Shown here: positions 26,506-36,443 of the stretch, in pieces
How the letters are laid out: every line of letters starts with the position of its first letter
How positions within the stretch are numbered: the stretch's first letter is position 1
Origin: Rhodopirellula sp.
GTDB lineage: Bacteria > Planctomycetota > Planctomycetia > Pirellulales > Pirellulaceae
Length of the DNA: 64,000 bases
Direction: 5' to 3'
NCBI GenBank assembly: GCA_002690925.1
Contig: NZGD01000251.1
Span: 38,038 to 102,037, forward strand
Translations under genes and position numbers: made by a program
The notes under the pieces: model-generated
Told to the model about the DNA's origin: nothing
The model's database searches: none
What the model saw: only the letters and a program-made list of their open reading frames with translations

Positions 26506-28368
26506 CTAACGAATAGCAATGGTGAGCCAACCACCATCGGCTTGCACCAGTCGGGGGAGAAACTCCAAGCCCCGCAAAGATTCCATCTTGGCCTCTTCTG
26601 CGACCTTGATGGCCCGCTCCAAGATGACATCTGGAAACACTTTTCCAAACGATTTTTCGATGACGGGTTTCATACCAGCTTCACTGATGGAAAGTTTCTT
26701 TCCACCAAAATTGACTTTGACCTTACCATCCCGCTTAAGCACAACCGTCCCATTTTCAAGCTTGGTTGGCTTGTAATCAGCGGTGACTTCAAGAGCTTTC
26801 TGCAGCACTCGATTACCCTTGGTAAAGCGTCGACCACGCACGCCAACACGAACGACTTGATCTCGAGCCTCAAACACGATAGGCCGCAGTGGGGAAAATA
26901 CGATTTCGAACGGTTCCTCTTCAGCTGACTCGCCCGCTTTGTCGCCTTCCGCCGCGGCAGCTGAATCTTCAACTCCTCTCCCAATTTTACCCAGCAGCTC
27001 ATCGAGTTTTTTCTCATTCAAAGTCCTTCCAGCCAGGACCGTTGCACAAGCATTTTCAACCGCGGACTCATGAATCTGAATGGCCACATCAAATGTTTCG
27101 TCGATTGTCGGCCGCGGATCCACTGAACCCAGTTGATGACCTGCTCGAAAAAGAGAGTTGATCGCAAGTATCTGCTCCGTGGACGACCACTCAAGAATGG
27201 GAGTTGTCAGAGACAAACGCTGAAGAGCTGTCCCCCCATCTGAAAGAAAACCTGATTGGGAACCAAAATCCAAAGTACCCACCTCTTCCTCAAATTGCCG
27301 GTTCACCTGCTGCTTAAGCCGTTGCGTCGCAATGCGGTCAGCTTTTGGTTTTTGTCGCCGGGCCGCCTTCCACGCCAGTTTACGAACAAGCTCCATCTTG
27401 TGACAAATCGCGTCAATGGTTGTATTCAACTCAACATCTGTCTTGTTGCCTGACAAATGGAACCCGGACGAGTCGATTTCAAGTGTTCTCGCTAAGTCGA
27501 TGTCCCCTTTACCCGTCGTCAACAAACGCACCGGGCCGTTATAGCCGGTGTTACTGCTGTTAAACTTGGCTTTGAATGCCAATGCGATCTTCGCGCTATC
27601 GGTTGACGGCAGCAACTTCGCACTGACGGTGCCATTCATGGTGGCCGTTCCCACGATACGCGTCCCAAGAATCGTCTGACGAACTGGCTCTTCGCGTGTC
27701 AACTCACGGTCAACCGCCTTTTGCAATAACGGTGTTCCAACCAGTATCGCTACGTTCGGTTTACCAAAAACTTCACGGAAAGCATGAACCAATTCGTCGC
27801 CCTGGCCAGACGAATCAATCGTTCCGACAAAGAAACCGATCTGTGCAAATTGATCGGTAGTAGGAGTCCCTTTTAACTCACTGATCATCTTCTTCAACGC
27901 GGCCAACGTGCTGACTACTCTCTTGCCCTTCGTACCATTCAAGCTGATTGCCTGAGACAGATGCAACGCAGCTTCTCGTAATTCACGAATCGCAGTGAGT
28001 TCCAAACCCGGTGTCATCCCGATCAGGCGATCGCGAATTTTCTTTGCCTCCACCAGCACTGAAGAATCTGCCGCAGATGACTCAATGGCTTTTTTGAGGG
28101 GGCCCAGATCGAGAAACTGAAGCCATGCCTCACGATTCTCTGCGTCCGTTGCACCCTGGAAGTACGACTCAACCGCGGCAACCTTGCCAACCAGTTCTGC
28201 CTTTGCCGTATCGACATCAGGAAGTTTTTCAGCATCGAAAGCTGCCTCGGTAGCCTCGATCGACTCGATCAGGCGGTCACGATTCTGCTCACTGAATTGC
28301 GCGTTAGAAGCTTGAGGAGCAGCAATGAAGAGACAAACAATCGCAATTAAAAGTCCAAATCGTGACAT
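26506..28368 (-). CDS. Secreted protein of unknown function
   Basis: A 620-residue protein that I do not recognise. A signal peptide (MSRFGLLIAIVCLFIAAPQASNAQ) leads into a largely helical charged region (to about residue 150), then a mixed region with IGFFVGTIDSSGQGDELVH and a long C-terminal half. A short Ala/Glu-rich linker lies near EDSAAAAEGDKAGESAEEEP. The C-terminus contains repeated Lys-rich beta-like segments (GTVVLKRDGKVKVNFGGKKL). It could be a periplasmic or cell-surface structural protein typical of planctomycetes. The frame also opens 30 bases earlier, but the chosen ATG gives a better signal peptide. No ribosome binding site distinguishes them. Confidence 0.7.
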   Translation of the reverse strand: MSRFGLLIAIVCLFIAAPQASNAQFSEQNRDRLIESIEATEAAFDAEKLPDVDTAKAELVGKVAAVESYFQGATDAENREAWLQFLDLGPLKKAIESSAADSSVLVEAKKIRDRLIGMTPGLELTAIRELREAALHLSQAISLNGTKGKRVVSTLAALKKMISELKGTPTTDQFAQIGFFVGTIDSSGQGDELVHAFREVFGKPNVAILVGTPLLQKAVDRELTREEPVRQTILGTRIVGTATMNGTVSAKLLPSTDSAKIALAFKAKFNSSNTGYNGPVRLLTTGKGDIDLARTLEIDSSGFHLSGNKTDVELNTTIDAICHKMELVRKLAWKAARRQKPKADRIATQRLKQQVNRQFEEEVGTLDFGSQSGFLSDGGTALQRLSLTTPILEWSSTEQILAINSLFRAGHQLGSVDPRPTIDETFDVAIQIHESAVENACATVLAGRTLNEKKLDELLGKIGRGVEDSAAAAEGDKAGESAEEEPFEIVFSPLRPIVFEARDQVVRVGVRGRRFTKGNRVLQKALEVTADYKPTKLENGTVVLKRDGKVKVNFGGKKLSISEAGMKPVIEKSFGKVFPDVILERAIKVAEEAKMESLRGLEFLPRLVQADGGWLTIAIR

Positions 28369-28597
28369 GCTAAAAACGCGAAAAGGAGGAGCGTGCATAA
28401 AAACCGACGTTCAGGCAACTTGGGCAGCCTAAGCTAAGTCTAACGTCCAGATCCAGCTCAGTTCAGTGGGTGCAAGGCCCCGTTTAGAAAAACCGAACCA
28501 CTGCAGGCTGCAATTGAAGTAACGAAATCCCCTATAAATACCCTCTTTTCTCCCTGCGGATTGGAACGCACCCCGCACACATAAATTCCCGGGTTTC

Positions 28598-29131
28598 TCA
28601 ATGTTCCGGGTCGAAAAGCCTTATTCCTGCACAGAATTCTTCGATCGACTCGTTCACTTCGGTCTTGTGATCATTCTGAATTGCCACAATGGTCAGACTA
28701 TGCTCAGCCAGCATTAGTTTTCCAATCCGTAGATGATCGACTCGGAGCCACTCAAGTATACCGGTGGGGTGTTTTCCACCTTCTGGTTCGCTTGTGACCC
28801 CGTCTGGCGGCCATGAATCCAACACATCGGCTTGCAACCGAACGACGGAGTTGGAAGCTTGGTGGACAAACGCTGGGCGATCGGCAAGATGGTCCTCATC
28901 AACCGACAGATAGGACCAGCCCGGCAGCAAAGGGACTTCTGCTCCCAAGAGTGGAAACTGATGCGTTTGGTTTTCCGAACGAATGATGATCTGCTTCTCA
29001 CCCTTGCGTGGAACAAGCATTTCAATCGGTGTTTGATCTGTGAGCCTCCCCATAGCGAGGACAAGAACGGCGATACCCAACCCTACCCAAACCAGCGGCG
29101 TCAATTCGTGCGACTGGGATGGAGGGGACAT
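28598..29131 (-). CDS. Single-pass membrane protein of unknown function
   Basis: A 177-residue protein with one N-terminal membrane helix (LVWVGLGIAVLVLAMG) and an outer domain with mixed beta-like segments. I recognise no family. It follows the cyclase gene by only 34 bases on the same strand, so the two probably share a transcript. It might be a membrane partner or sensor for the cyclase, but nothing in the sequence proves that. Confidence 0.65.
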   Translation of the reverse strand: MSPPSQSHELTPLVWVGLGIAVLVLAMGRLTDQTPIEMLVPRKGEKQIIIRSENQTHQFPLLGAEVPLLPGWSYLSVDEDHLADRPAFVHQASNSVVRLQADVLDSWPPDGVTSEPEGGKHPTGILEWLRVDHLRIGKLMLAEHSLTIVAIQNDHKTEVNESIEEFCAGIRLFDPEH

Positions 29132-29165
29132 AAAACTCAGTTGATGATCGATGGGACGGACAGGC

Positions 29166-30959
29166 TCATAGTTTAGGCATTTTAATCACGCCGTCCCAGT
29201 CATCAGGTGGCATACGATTATTTCGCAAGATGATGGAAAGCAAGACATCCTTGGGTCGATCCCAAGCTGGGATAGCATGCAAAAGGTCATAAGCTTTACT
29301 CCAATCACCACCGATCATAGCGTCAAGACTTGCTTCATACGAAGCGATTTGTTCCGTGCTCAACACCTGCACACCGGCCTTGGATGGCTCGAGTAGTTGC
29401 CAAGCTTCGATTTCTTTTTCAAGTCCTGCCGGTCGAACGAGGGCCAATCGCCTGAGTTGAAACTGGTGATCCCTGGATTCTTTAAGTGCCATCGCAGTAT
29501 CGTGGTCAACGATGACTTGCGCCCCAAACAGTTTCGTCAAGCCCTCCAAGCGACTCGCAAGATTTACAACTGGCCCGAATGCGGTGACCTTAACTTGATC
29601 AACAGTTCCGATCTGACCAGCAACAGCTCTGCCTGTTGCGATCCCAATTCCGAATCCAAACGTAGTTTCTGCGAGCGACTGGGTACTTTCCATCAAAATT
29701 CGAGATGCTGCCTCTACCGCACGAAGCGACGAATCCTGCTGCTGCAATGGCCAACCCCAAAAGCCCATGGCAGCATCACCGTGAAAATCCCCGATAACAC
29801 CATCAGTGTCGAGAATGTGCCGGGTCATGACCCCCAAAGCATCGCTTACTCTCGCTAGAAGTTCCAACAGTTGTTCAGAATCTCGCTCACTTCGCTTGCT
29901 AAAACCCCGCAAGTCACAAAACATGACGGACAAATTCGCTTCCCTCGGCGCCAACACTTCGTTCGTATCTCGCCCAGCAAGTGCCTCCATGACGACAGGG
30001 GCGAAGAACCGCCTCATGGCAGCTTGGCGGCGTTCCAATCTTCGGCTTTGTTGCAAATTGGCGATCATGGTGCCCACCAATTCAGCAAACTTAATGTCAT
30101 CTTCCAACGTGCTGGGCGCTGCTTGAAGGGAAGACTCAAGCCGACCACTTTCATCCGGTAACAATCCCCCTGTTACATAGATTGCCCACCCACTGCACGC
30201 TTCACTTCGAAGCGGAACACAAAAGGCCCAATCTGCTTCGTCACTGGATGTGAATGCCTGATTTTCATTCGCTGCTGCCGACCAAAGGTGCAGAATGCTT
30301 TCGCGGCGTTCGATCGCTTTTCTGACCAACCTGGTACTAAGCGTTGGCCCTTCCTCGTCAGGAACGCGACTGTCATAGTGCAGGATCGCAAAATCATCAT
30401 CGATGTTTCCCGCTGCATTGGTATCAACTGATGCGATCGCAACTGCAGATGCTGAAGGTGTAGCCTGCAGCAGGACCCGAACAACACGGACCAACAGTTC
30501 TTCGTCACTACTGCTACTGGTGATCAAATCTGGCAGGCAGGTTAACATTTCAATTCGGCTTGCCGCATCCCGAAAATTACGGCGTCGCAATATCGCATGA
30601 TCAAATTCATGCTCAGTCAGGGCGATGTCACTGTTACAGTCAGAGGCTCCCGGTCGATTCGCGAGCGTAAATGTTGTACTCCCAATGACAAAATGCTCAC
30701 CGGGCACAAGCGTGAATTTCGTTGTGTTTTTTCCCCTGAAGAATACTGGATTACGGGCATTCGTCTCACGGCACACCTCAACTCGATTGTCGGTCATTAA
30801 CGTCAAGCGAACGTGTGCTCTGGAAATCTTACTATCCCATGGCACATTCCAGTCGGCTTCAGCACGCCCAATTAAGACACCGGTGCTGCGGGTGATCGTT
30901 GGCAACTCACGTCGCCAGCGATGTTCACTACTCGGGCCTTGGGCAATCAAATCAGGCAT
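29166..30959 (-). CDS. FHA-GAF-class III nucleotide cyclase
   Basis: A 597-residue soluble signalling protein. Residues about 20-105 form an FHA domain (GVLIGRAEADWN, then ISRAHVRL), which would bind phosphothreonine peptides. About 150-305 look GAF-like, and 340-520 form a class III cyclase catalytic domain. Metal-binding Asp349 (SVMFCDLRGFS) and Asp395 (GDAAMGFWG) are present, as are the catalytic Asn and Arg in VVNLASRLEG. The two purine-selecting positions, normally Lys and Asp/Thr for ATP or Glu and Cys for GTP, read Asp391 and Pro here by my alignment. The product is therefore uncertain. Phosphorylation by Ser/Thr kinases could feed in through the FHA domain. A small membrane protein follows closely. 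Confidence 0.87.
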   Translation of the reverse strand: MPDLIAQGPSSEHRWRRELPTITRSTGVLIGRAEADWNVPWDSKISRAHVRLTLMTDNRVEVCRETNARNPVFFRGKNTTKFTLVPGEHFVIGSTTFTLANRPGASDCNSDIALTEHEFDHAILRRRNFRDAASRIEMLTCLPDLITSSSSDEELLVRVVRVLLQATPSASAVAIASVDTNAAGNIDDDFAILHYDSRVPDEEGPTLSTRLVRKAIERRESILHLWSAAANENQAFTSSDEADWAFCVPLRSEACSGWAIYVTGGLLPDESGRLESSLQAAPSTLEDDIKFAELVGTMIANLQQSRRLERRQAAMRRFFAPVVMEALAGRDTNEVLAPREANLSVMFCDLRGFSKRSERDSEQLLELLARVSDALGVMTRHILDTDGVIGDFHGDAAMGFWGWPLQQQDSSLRAVEAASRILMESTQSLAETTFGFGIGIATGRAVAGQIGTVDQVKVTAFGPVVNLASRLEGLTKLFGAQVIVDHDTAMALKESRDHQFQLRRLALVRPAGLEKEIEAWQLLEPSKAGVQVLSTEQIASYEASLDAMIGGDWSKAYDLLHAIPAWDRPKDVLLSIILRNNRMPPDDWDGVIKMPKL

Positions 30960-31073
30960 AATCCGCGATTGTTCGATGACTCGGAGGAAGCACTTTCAAT
31001 CAGAGGTTCGGACTTCAATCTAAGGTCTGTACATGGTCAGTGACCAGACGGCTAATGGTTTCAGGCAGCCCAT

Positions 31074-32297
31074 TCATACCGAAGCTGAAAGACCAGCTGC
31101 TCGCCCGGTACTAAAAGCTGCCTGGAAGTTATACCCACCGATGGGACCATCCACATCCAAGAGTTCCCCCGCAATGAACAATCCTTTGTGAATACGACTC
31201 TCGAGGGTACGAGGATTCACTTGATCAAGCCGAACTCCACCAGCAGTCACTTCTGCTTTTTCGAATCCCCGTGTTCCCCTGACGGGCAATGGCATCCGCT
31301 TCAAGTCGTTTGTTAATCGATTCCTCGACTTCTTGGATAATTCCGCCAGTCGAGCATCCTGCCCCAACCGGGCAACAATTCCATTGGCAAGCCGATTCGG
31401 CAGCCACGTCGCCAACAACGAAGACACTCTGGTTTTTCCACTATCTCGTCCATTACTGAATGCGGCCTGCAACTCTTCCTCTGCAGATTGCGGAACCAAA
31501 TCCGCAATCATGCGAACCTGATCAAGAGAGGTGGCAGCCGTGATGGCACCGCTAACATCCATGGCAGCAGGTCCAGAAAACCCAAAGTGTGTGAAGAGCA
31601 GGGACCCTCGTCTGCGGGCCAACGATTTCTGTTTACCTGCCACGGGTAACACCGTCACGATGGAATCATCAACGACTAACCCGGACAAATCCTTCATCCA
31701 TTGTTCCCCACCTAACAAAGGAACCAGTGCTGGCCGCGTGCGTTCAACTGCATGACCAAGTTCAGTCATCCAAGCGTATGCATCGCCGGTCGTCCCACAA
31801 CCGGGCCAACTTTTCCCGCCTGTCGTGACAATCACACGATCCGTGGGGATGACAGCTCGCCCTGTATCAACCATCCATCTTTTCCCGTCCGGACGAATGC
31901 CGGTCACTCCGCAGCCAGTCCTAATCTCTACCCCGGCATCCACCGCATAGCCATGCAAAGCATCACGAACTTGAACCGCGCGATTACTGACTGGAAATAC
32001 TTTCCCCGTCGACTCGATCTTGGTAGCCACTCCAGCTGCCTCAAAAAAATCAACCACTGCTTGGGGAGGGAATCCACCGAGGCTCGGTTGCAGAAACCTC
32101 TTTGCATGCCCAAATGCATCAGCGATTCCACGGGCGTCAGTGTGATGGGTCAAATTACAACGCGTACCACCTGACATCAGAATTTTGACGCCAGTCTTGT
32201 TGTTCTTTTCCAACAAGATCACCGTGGCATGCTGACTGGCTGCAGCATACGCAGCCATCATGCCCGCAGCACCCGCACCGATCACGACAACATGCAT
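31074..32297 (-). CDS. NAD(P)/FAD-dependent oxidoreductase (HI0933/YhiN family)
   Basis: A 407-residue flavoprotein. VVIGAGAAGMMAAYAAA is the dinucleotide fold, LLEKNNKTGVKILMSGGTRCN the family signature, and VIVTTGGKSWPGCGTTGDAY with a second GG-rich turn follows. The C-terminal GLFIAGELLDVDGPIGGYNFQAAFSTG is the usual FAD-binding end. The family is conserved across bacteria but its substrate is not settled. It is separated from the cyclase gene by about 110 bases with no visible structure. Confidence 0.9.
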   Translation of the reverse strand: MHVVVIGAGAAGMMAAYAAASQHATVILLEKNNKTGVKILMSGGTRCNLTHHTDARGIADAFGHAKRFLQPSLGGFPPQAVVDFFEAAGVATKIESTGKVFPVSNRAVQVRDALHGYAVDAGVEIRTGCGVTGIRPDGKRWMVDTGRAVIPTDRVIVTTGGKSWPGCGTTGDAYAWMTELGHAVERTRPALVPLLGGEQWMKDLSGLVVDDSIVTVLPVAGKQKSLARRRGSLLFTHFGFSGPAAMDVSGAITAATSLDQVRMIADLVPQSAEEELQAAFSNGRDSGKTRVSSLLATWLPNRLANGIVARLGQDARLAELSKKSRNRLTNDLKRMPLPVRGTRGFEKAEVTAGGVRLDQVNPRTLESRIHKGLFIAGELLDVDGPIGGYNFQAAFSTGRAAGLSASV

Positions 32298-33337
32298 TTG
32301 CCTCTCACACTAATTAATGGCAAGTGACGAAATTGCAACAATGCAATCCTGACACTTTCTCGAAATCGAACCCACACTGACCAAAAGAATATCTGGCGTT
32401 GATATCACGCCAAGTCCACGCCCATCTCAATGCATGTGCGCCCCACTGTCAACGCAACGTAGCGTGATAAACCATGAATCTACAAGCGTGCTTGACGCAT
32501 GGGCAGCAAAACGCAAGTCCCTGTGCATTCAACATTTGAATTGCCATCTGTCAGTCAGATGACTCACTCTCGGCCTATTCAGGTGCTTGCCTGCGCCGAA
32601 ACTATCGCTCCAAACCGAAGGTACCGAACATGATTGGCAGAAATAAAAAACAAACGCGTCCAGAACTGAGGCTTTAGCAAATAAGTTTACATCAGCCCTG
32701 ACAACCCTGCGACTTCGTTGGCCTCGCCGAGACTACCATCAAACCAAGCTGATTGATCTGCACCAGCATCGGGCGAAGCGATGCCGGTGCTGACAGCTAC
32801 GCTCCAGCTTATTCCTGTGCGGTTCAGATAAAATCTCATCCTTGGTACCGGCACCCATCATGGGATCATTCCCAGATAACGACAAATATGCGGTTGCACT
32901 GCGCCGAAACTCAATACGAAAACGCCAGACCTCAAGTCCAAGTTGGGAGAAATCACCTCTCTCAATCGCTTCCACTTTGAGGGTCGAGTAGATACCCCAA
33001 AATTGTTATCAAACTCCGTTTTGACCCTCGACCATTGTAACTTGCCATTGCGACTCGACCACCACGTTACAGATGACACCTTCCACCATCAAATCTGATT
33101 GTCTGACGCAACAGGTCGGTCAATCGCGGTGCAACTGCGGCATTCACCACGCTGCCCTTTACCAATGGATCAAGAACTATCAGCATTTTGACACAACTAC
33201 TCAATGAATGAATCATGCAAAGCGTATTCGCAAACAGATTCATCGGTTCCTGCAACCAACACGAAAAAGCCTCACTTGCATGCCCCTACAGGGACTCAGA
33301 ATACCTATGACTGGTATGGGAACCTTGCCTATCCCGT
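32298..33337. other. One-kilobase region without an intact gene; possible decayed gene on the minus strand
   Basis: From 32298 to about 32740 I see no coding pattern. Between 33255 and 32740, minus-strand frames in succession look protein-like but are broken by stops: VLDPLVKGSVVNAAVAPRLT with LLRQTIRFDGGR, then VESQWQVTMVEGQNG, then IYSTLKVEAIERGDFSQL. They may be one gene with frameshifts; I cannot name the family. An 11-pair inverted repeat with one mismatch lies at 32761-32789 (CACC.GCATCG with CGATGC.GGTG, 7-base loop), with no T-tract. Confidence 0.4.
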
Positions 33338-35149
33338 TCAAGTGCCTTCCTGCAGAAATATCTTTGCATGGTTTGGTAATAACTGCAGCAATGAAGTTCG
33401 ATCCGGACAGGAATCCATGACCAATTCTCCGCTAGCGGTAAAGTCACAAGTGTCGTTGCGATGGCCCAAGACCGAGAGTCGCACAGCAACCGTAAGGAAA
33501 CTGACTGTGTTTTGATAACACAACACAAAAATCCCGTTATCAATACGGCTGTCCACCAACAGATGCTGCTGTTGCAAAATCCCGCTGGCAATCCAACGCT
33601 TGCGATTCGCCAGCAACTCCCGATACCACGCTCTCATCTCTCCATCACCATTCAACACAGATCCAATTTTTGAATCGTAGAATGCGGCAGCATCCGTGGG
33701 CAGCCTGCCAGTCGCCCAATCATGCTGGGGATACTCTCTTTTCCGACCTTCAATCACGGCAGTTTGCAAATCATTATCCTCGAAGTCCACAAAGAACTGG
33801 AATGGATTCTCACAGCAAAATTCTTCACCCATGAATAACATGGGTATCGAAGGCAACAACAGCAGCAGTGCGGAAGCTGCTCGTTGTGTTTCGACACTGG
33901 TGAGTTGATGCAACCGCTTTCCCAGTGGATGGTTGCCAATGAAATCGTGATGCTGAATCGAATAGATCAAGCCGCCAGCATCGGCGGATGCATCCGCATG
34001 GACCCTGCCTCTTTCTTCACGAAGCGTTGCTTCATGGAGGTATCCTGTACGCAAAGTTTGATCTAGATCCAAGCCTGATTCATATCTGCGATGACAAAGG
34101 TGTTCACCTGGCCGGACAATTGCAAAGACGCTGTGCAGAAAGTCATCGCACCACTGCGCATCAAAGTCGGACCCACCACTGGAAATAGGACACAAAATTT
34201 CAGGATCGAATACATTCGTCTCTGCGATCAACACCGCCGACCGCTTTGTGAGAGTTGACCAAGCACGGACCACTTGGCTCAGTTCCGTAACCACATGACA
34301 TTCACTGTCATCTTTCATGCAGTGAATCGCATCAACTCGGAGACCATCAAAGTGATACTCTTCCAACCAATTCATCGCATTGGCGATGAAGAATCGCCGC
34401 AGTCCAAATCCATGTTGTGGATCATCAAAATTCGGCGCCGCGCCCCACACAGTGTGATGGCGAGGCGAGAGATAAGGCCCGGCGTCCCCCAGGTAATTGC
34501 CTTCAGGTCCCAGATGATTGTAGACCACATCAAGAATCACAGCTAAACCCTTGGCATGGGCAGCATCGATTAAAAACTTCAGGTCATCAGTTGTTCCATA
34601 ATTCCGGTTGGGAGCAAATAAACAGACCCCATCATATCCCCAGTTCCACCTCCCTGCACAATCAGCGATGGGCATCAATTCAATTGCAGTAATCCCCAGA
34701 TCAAGTAGCTCATCCAGCCTTGCAGCAGCAGCACGAAATGTCCCTGCTTCGGTGAAGGCTCCGATATGAAGTTCATAAATCACCAGTGAATGACGAGGCA
34801 CTCCCTGCCAATCAGAATCACTCCAAGCAAACTCACGGTTAACAATCTGGCTTGGGCCATGAACTCCATTAGGCTGCAAGCGTGATGCAGGGTCCGGTCT
34901 TTTGGGTCCACCATCAAAAGAACAGTAATAGCAAGTTCCCGCACCAACAGAATCCATCGCCCCAACGTGATAACCACCATCCTGCTTCTGAAGAGCAAGT
35001 GGCTTCTGATCCTCTCGGCCTTCAATATAAATTTGGACGCAATCCACCGTAGGCGACCAGACGCAGAATTCGACTTCCGACTCAGATACTAATCGAGAAC
35101 CGAGATATCGATGCAATTCATGCGATGGGAGTGAGACCAGATTATTCAT
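33338..35149 (-). CDS. treZ: Malto-oligosyltrehalose trehalohydrolase
   Basis: A 603-residue GH13 enzyme that releases trehalose from maltooligosyl-trehalose. An N-terminal CBM48-like domain (VEFCVWSPTVDCVQIYI) is followed by the TIM barrel with YELHIGAFTEAGTF and the loop WNWGYDGVCLFAPNRNYG. VVYNHLGPEGNYL comes next. FDGLRVDAIH holds the nucleophile (Asp273), LIAETN the acid/base (Glu310) and HHDFIGN the third Asp (402). The start at 35149 is preferred over the ATG at 35179; neither has a clear ribosome binding site. No treY partner is adjacent, so the substrate must come from elsewhere; a branching enzyme is a less likely alternative. Confidence 0.85.
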   Translation of the reverse strand: MNNLVSLPSHELHRYLGSRLVSESEVEFCVWSPTVDCVQIYIEGREDQKPLALQKQDGGYHVGAMDSVGAGTCYYCSFDGGPKRPDPASRLQPNGVHGPSQIVNREFAWSDSDWQGVPRHSLVIYELHIGAFTEAGTFRAAAARLDELLDLGITAIELMPIADCAGRWNWGYDGVCLFAPNRNYGTTDDLKFLIDAAHAKGLAVILDVVYNHLGPEGNYLGDAGPYLSPRHHTVWGAAPNFDDPQHGFGLRRFFIANAMNWLEEYHFDGLRVDAIHCMKDDSECHVVTELSQVVRAWSTLTKRSAVLIAETNVFDPEILCPISSGGSDFDAQWCDDFLHSVFAIVRPGEHLCHRRYESGLDLDQTLRTGYLHEATLREERGRVHADASADAGGLIYSIQHHDFIGNHPLGKRLHQLTSVETQRAASALLLLLPSIPMLFMGEEFCCENPFQFFVDFEDNDLQTAVIEGRKREYPQHDWATGRLPTDAAAFYDSKIGSVLNGDGEMRAWYRELLANRKRWIASGILQQQHLLVDSRIDNGIFVLCYQNTVSFLTVAVRLSVLGHRNDTCDFTASGELVMDSCPDRTSLLQLLPNHAKIFLQEGT

Positions 35150-35249
35150 CAGTGATACACTTAGGGCGGTGGGATCCATTGACTATCGTGTTGTTCAACT
35201 TTCAACGGTTTCCTTTATTCAGGCAATCCCCTATGTATTTGCTACGTCC

Positions 35250-36443
35250 ATGAACTCTTGCCTTATGCGATTTCAAGTCATCGCGATCATCCTTCTGATC
35301 TCAGGCTGCTCGACCTTGCGACACCAAGAATTATTCGCCCAGAATCCAACGCATGTCATAAAGGAGCCTGCTGCTTCGGCAATCCGAATCGCAACCTTCA
35401 ATGCATCGCTCTACGGTAAGCAGTCGGGTCAAGTACTCGCTCGACTGCGTGGTGGTACCAATCGGCAAGCCATTGATCTTGCATCCATTGTGCAGTCGGT
35501 TCGCCCAGACATACTGCTTGTGAACGAAATTGACTATGACACCAAAGGTCTCACAGTTGATGTTTTTGGTGACGAGTATTTAGAAATTAATCAAAATGGC
35601 CTGAATGCACTCAGTTATCCGCATCGTTACGCCATTCCCAGCAACACGGGCCAACCAAGCATGTTGGACTTGGATGGAAATGGCAAATCAACCGACGCAA
35701 ACGATGCGTGGGGATATGGTGTCTACCCCGGGCAATACGCGATGGCGATTTACAGCCGATTTCCCATTGTCGAATCGAAAATACGAAGCTTTCAAAATTA
35801 CCGTTGGTCGCAATTACCCAACGCCCTTCGACCAACGTTTCCAGCGACCAAAAAATCCTACTACACCGATGAAGTTTGGGGACAACTGAGGTTATCAAGC
35901 AAAAACCATGCTGACATCCCAATTCAGGTGGGAACAAAGATCGTTCATCTGCTTGCCAGTCACCCAACACCGCCAGTATTTGACGGCGACGATGATCACA
36001 ATGGGTGTCGCAATCATGACGAAATCAGGTTTTGGACCGACTACCTTGCAGGACCATCGGCAACCTATCTGGTTGATGATGACGGCAAGACAGGTGGCCT
36101 GCCTGACAAAGCATTATTTGTCATTGCGGGCGACCTCAATTCTGATCCTGAATCAGGTGACAGCCGTCGATCAGCGATTCAAGATTTATTGAAAAACAAC
36201 AAGCTACACGATTCAAAACCTGTCAGCGTTGGTGCCTCCGAATCCACTGGCAAAGACGAGTCATGTGCGACAGCATTTTTCGGCAAGAACCGTCAAATGC
36301 GAATTGATTACGTTCTGCCGAGCCGAGGACTCGTGCTTCAGGATAGCGGTGTTTTTTGGCCCAGCCGTAAAGATCGAAAGTCACAATGGGTCGATGCAAC
36401 AGATCACCGAATGGTGTGGATTGAAGTCGAGCTAAGCCCATGA
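35250..36443 (+). CDS. Endonuclease/exonuclease/phosphatase-family lipoprotein
   Basis: A 397-residue EEP-fold hydrolase with a lipobox (LLISGC), so it is probably anchored on the outside of a membrane. Catalytic landmarks are IRIATFNASLYG, LLVNEIDYD, LLASHPTPPVFDGDDDHNG, IAGDLNSDPESGD, RIDYVLPSRGL and the terminal TDHRMVWIEVEL. The fold includes nucleases, phospholipases and inositol phosphatases, and substrate cannot be read from the sequence. The start at 35250 gives Cys20 as the lipid site; the ATG at 35265 gives a rather short signal. The stop overlaps the start of the next gene (ATGA). Confidence 0.83.
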   Translation: MNSCLMRFQVIAIILLISGCSTLRHQELFAQNPTHVIKEPAASAIRIATFNASLYGKQSGQVLARLRGGTNRQAIDLASIVQSVRPDILLVNEIDYDTKGLTVDVFGDEYLEINQNGLNALSYPHRYAIPSNTGQPSMLDLDGNGKSTDANDAWGYGVYPGQYAMAIYSRFPIVESKIRSFQNYRWSQLPNALRPTFPATKKSYYTDEVWGQLRLSSKNHADIPIQVGTKIVHLLASHPTPPVFDGDDDHNGCRNHDEIRFWTDYLAGPSATYLVDDDGKTGGLPDKALFVIAGDLNSDPESGDSRRSAIQDLLKNNKLHDSKPVSVGASESTGKDESCATAFFGKNRQMRIDYVLPSRGLVLQDSGVFWPSRKDRKSQWVDATDHRMVWIEVELSP

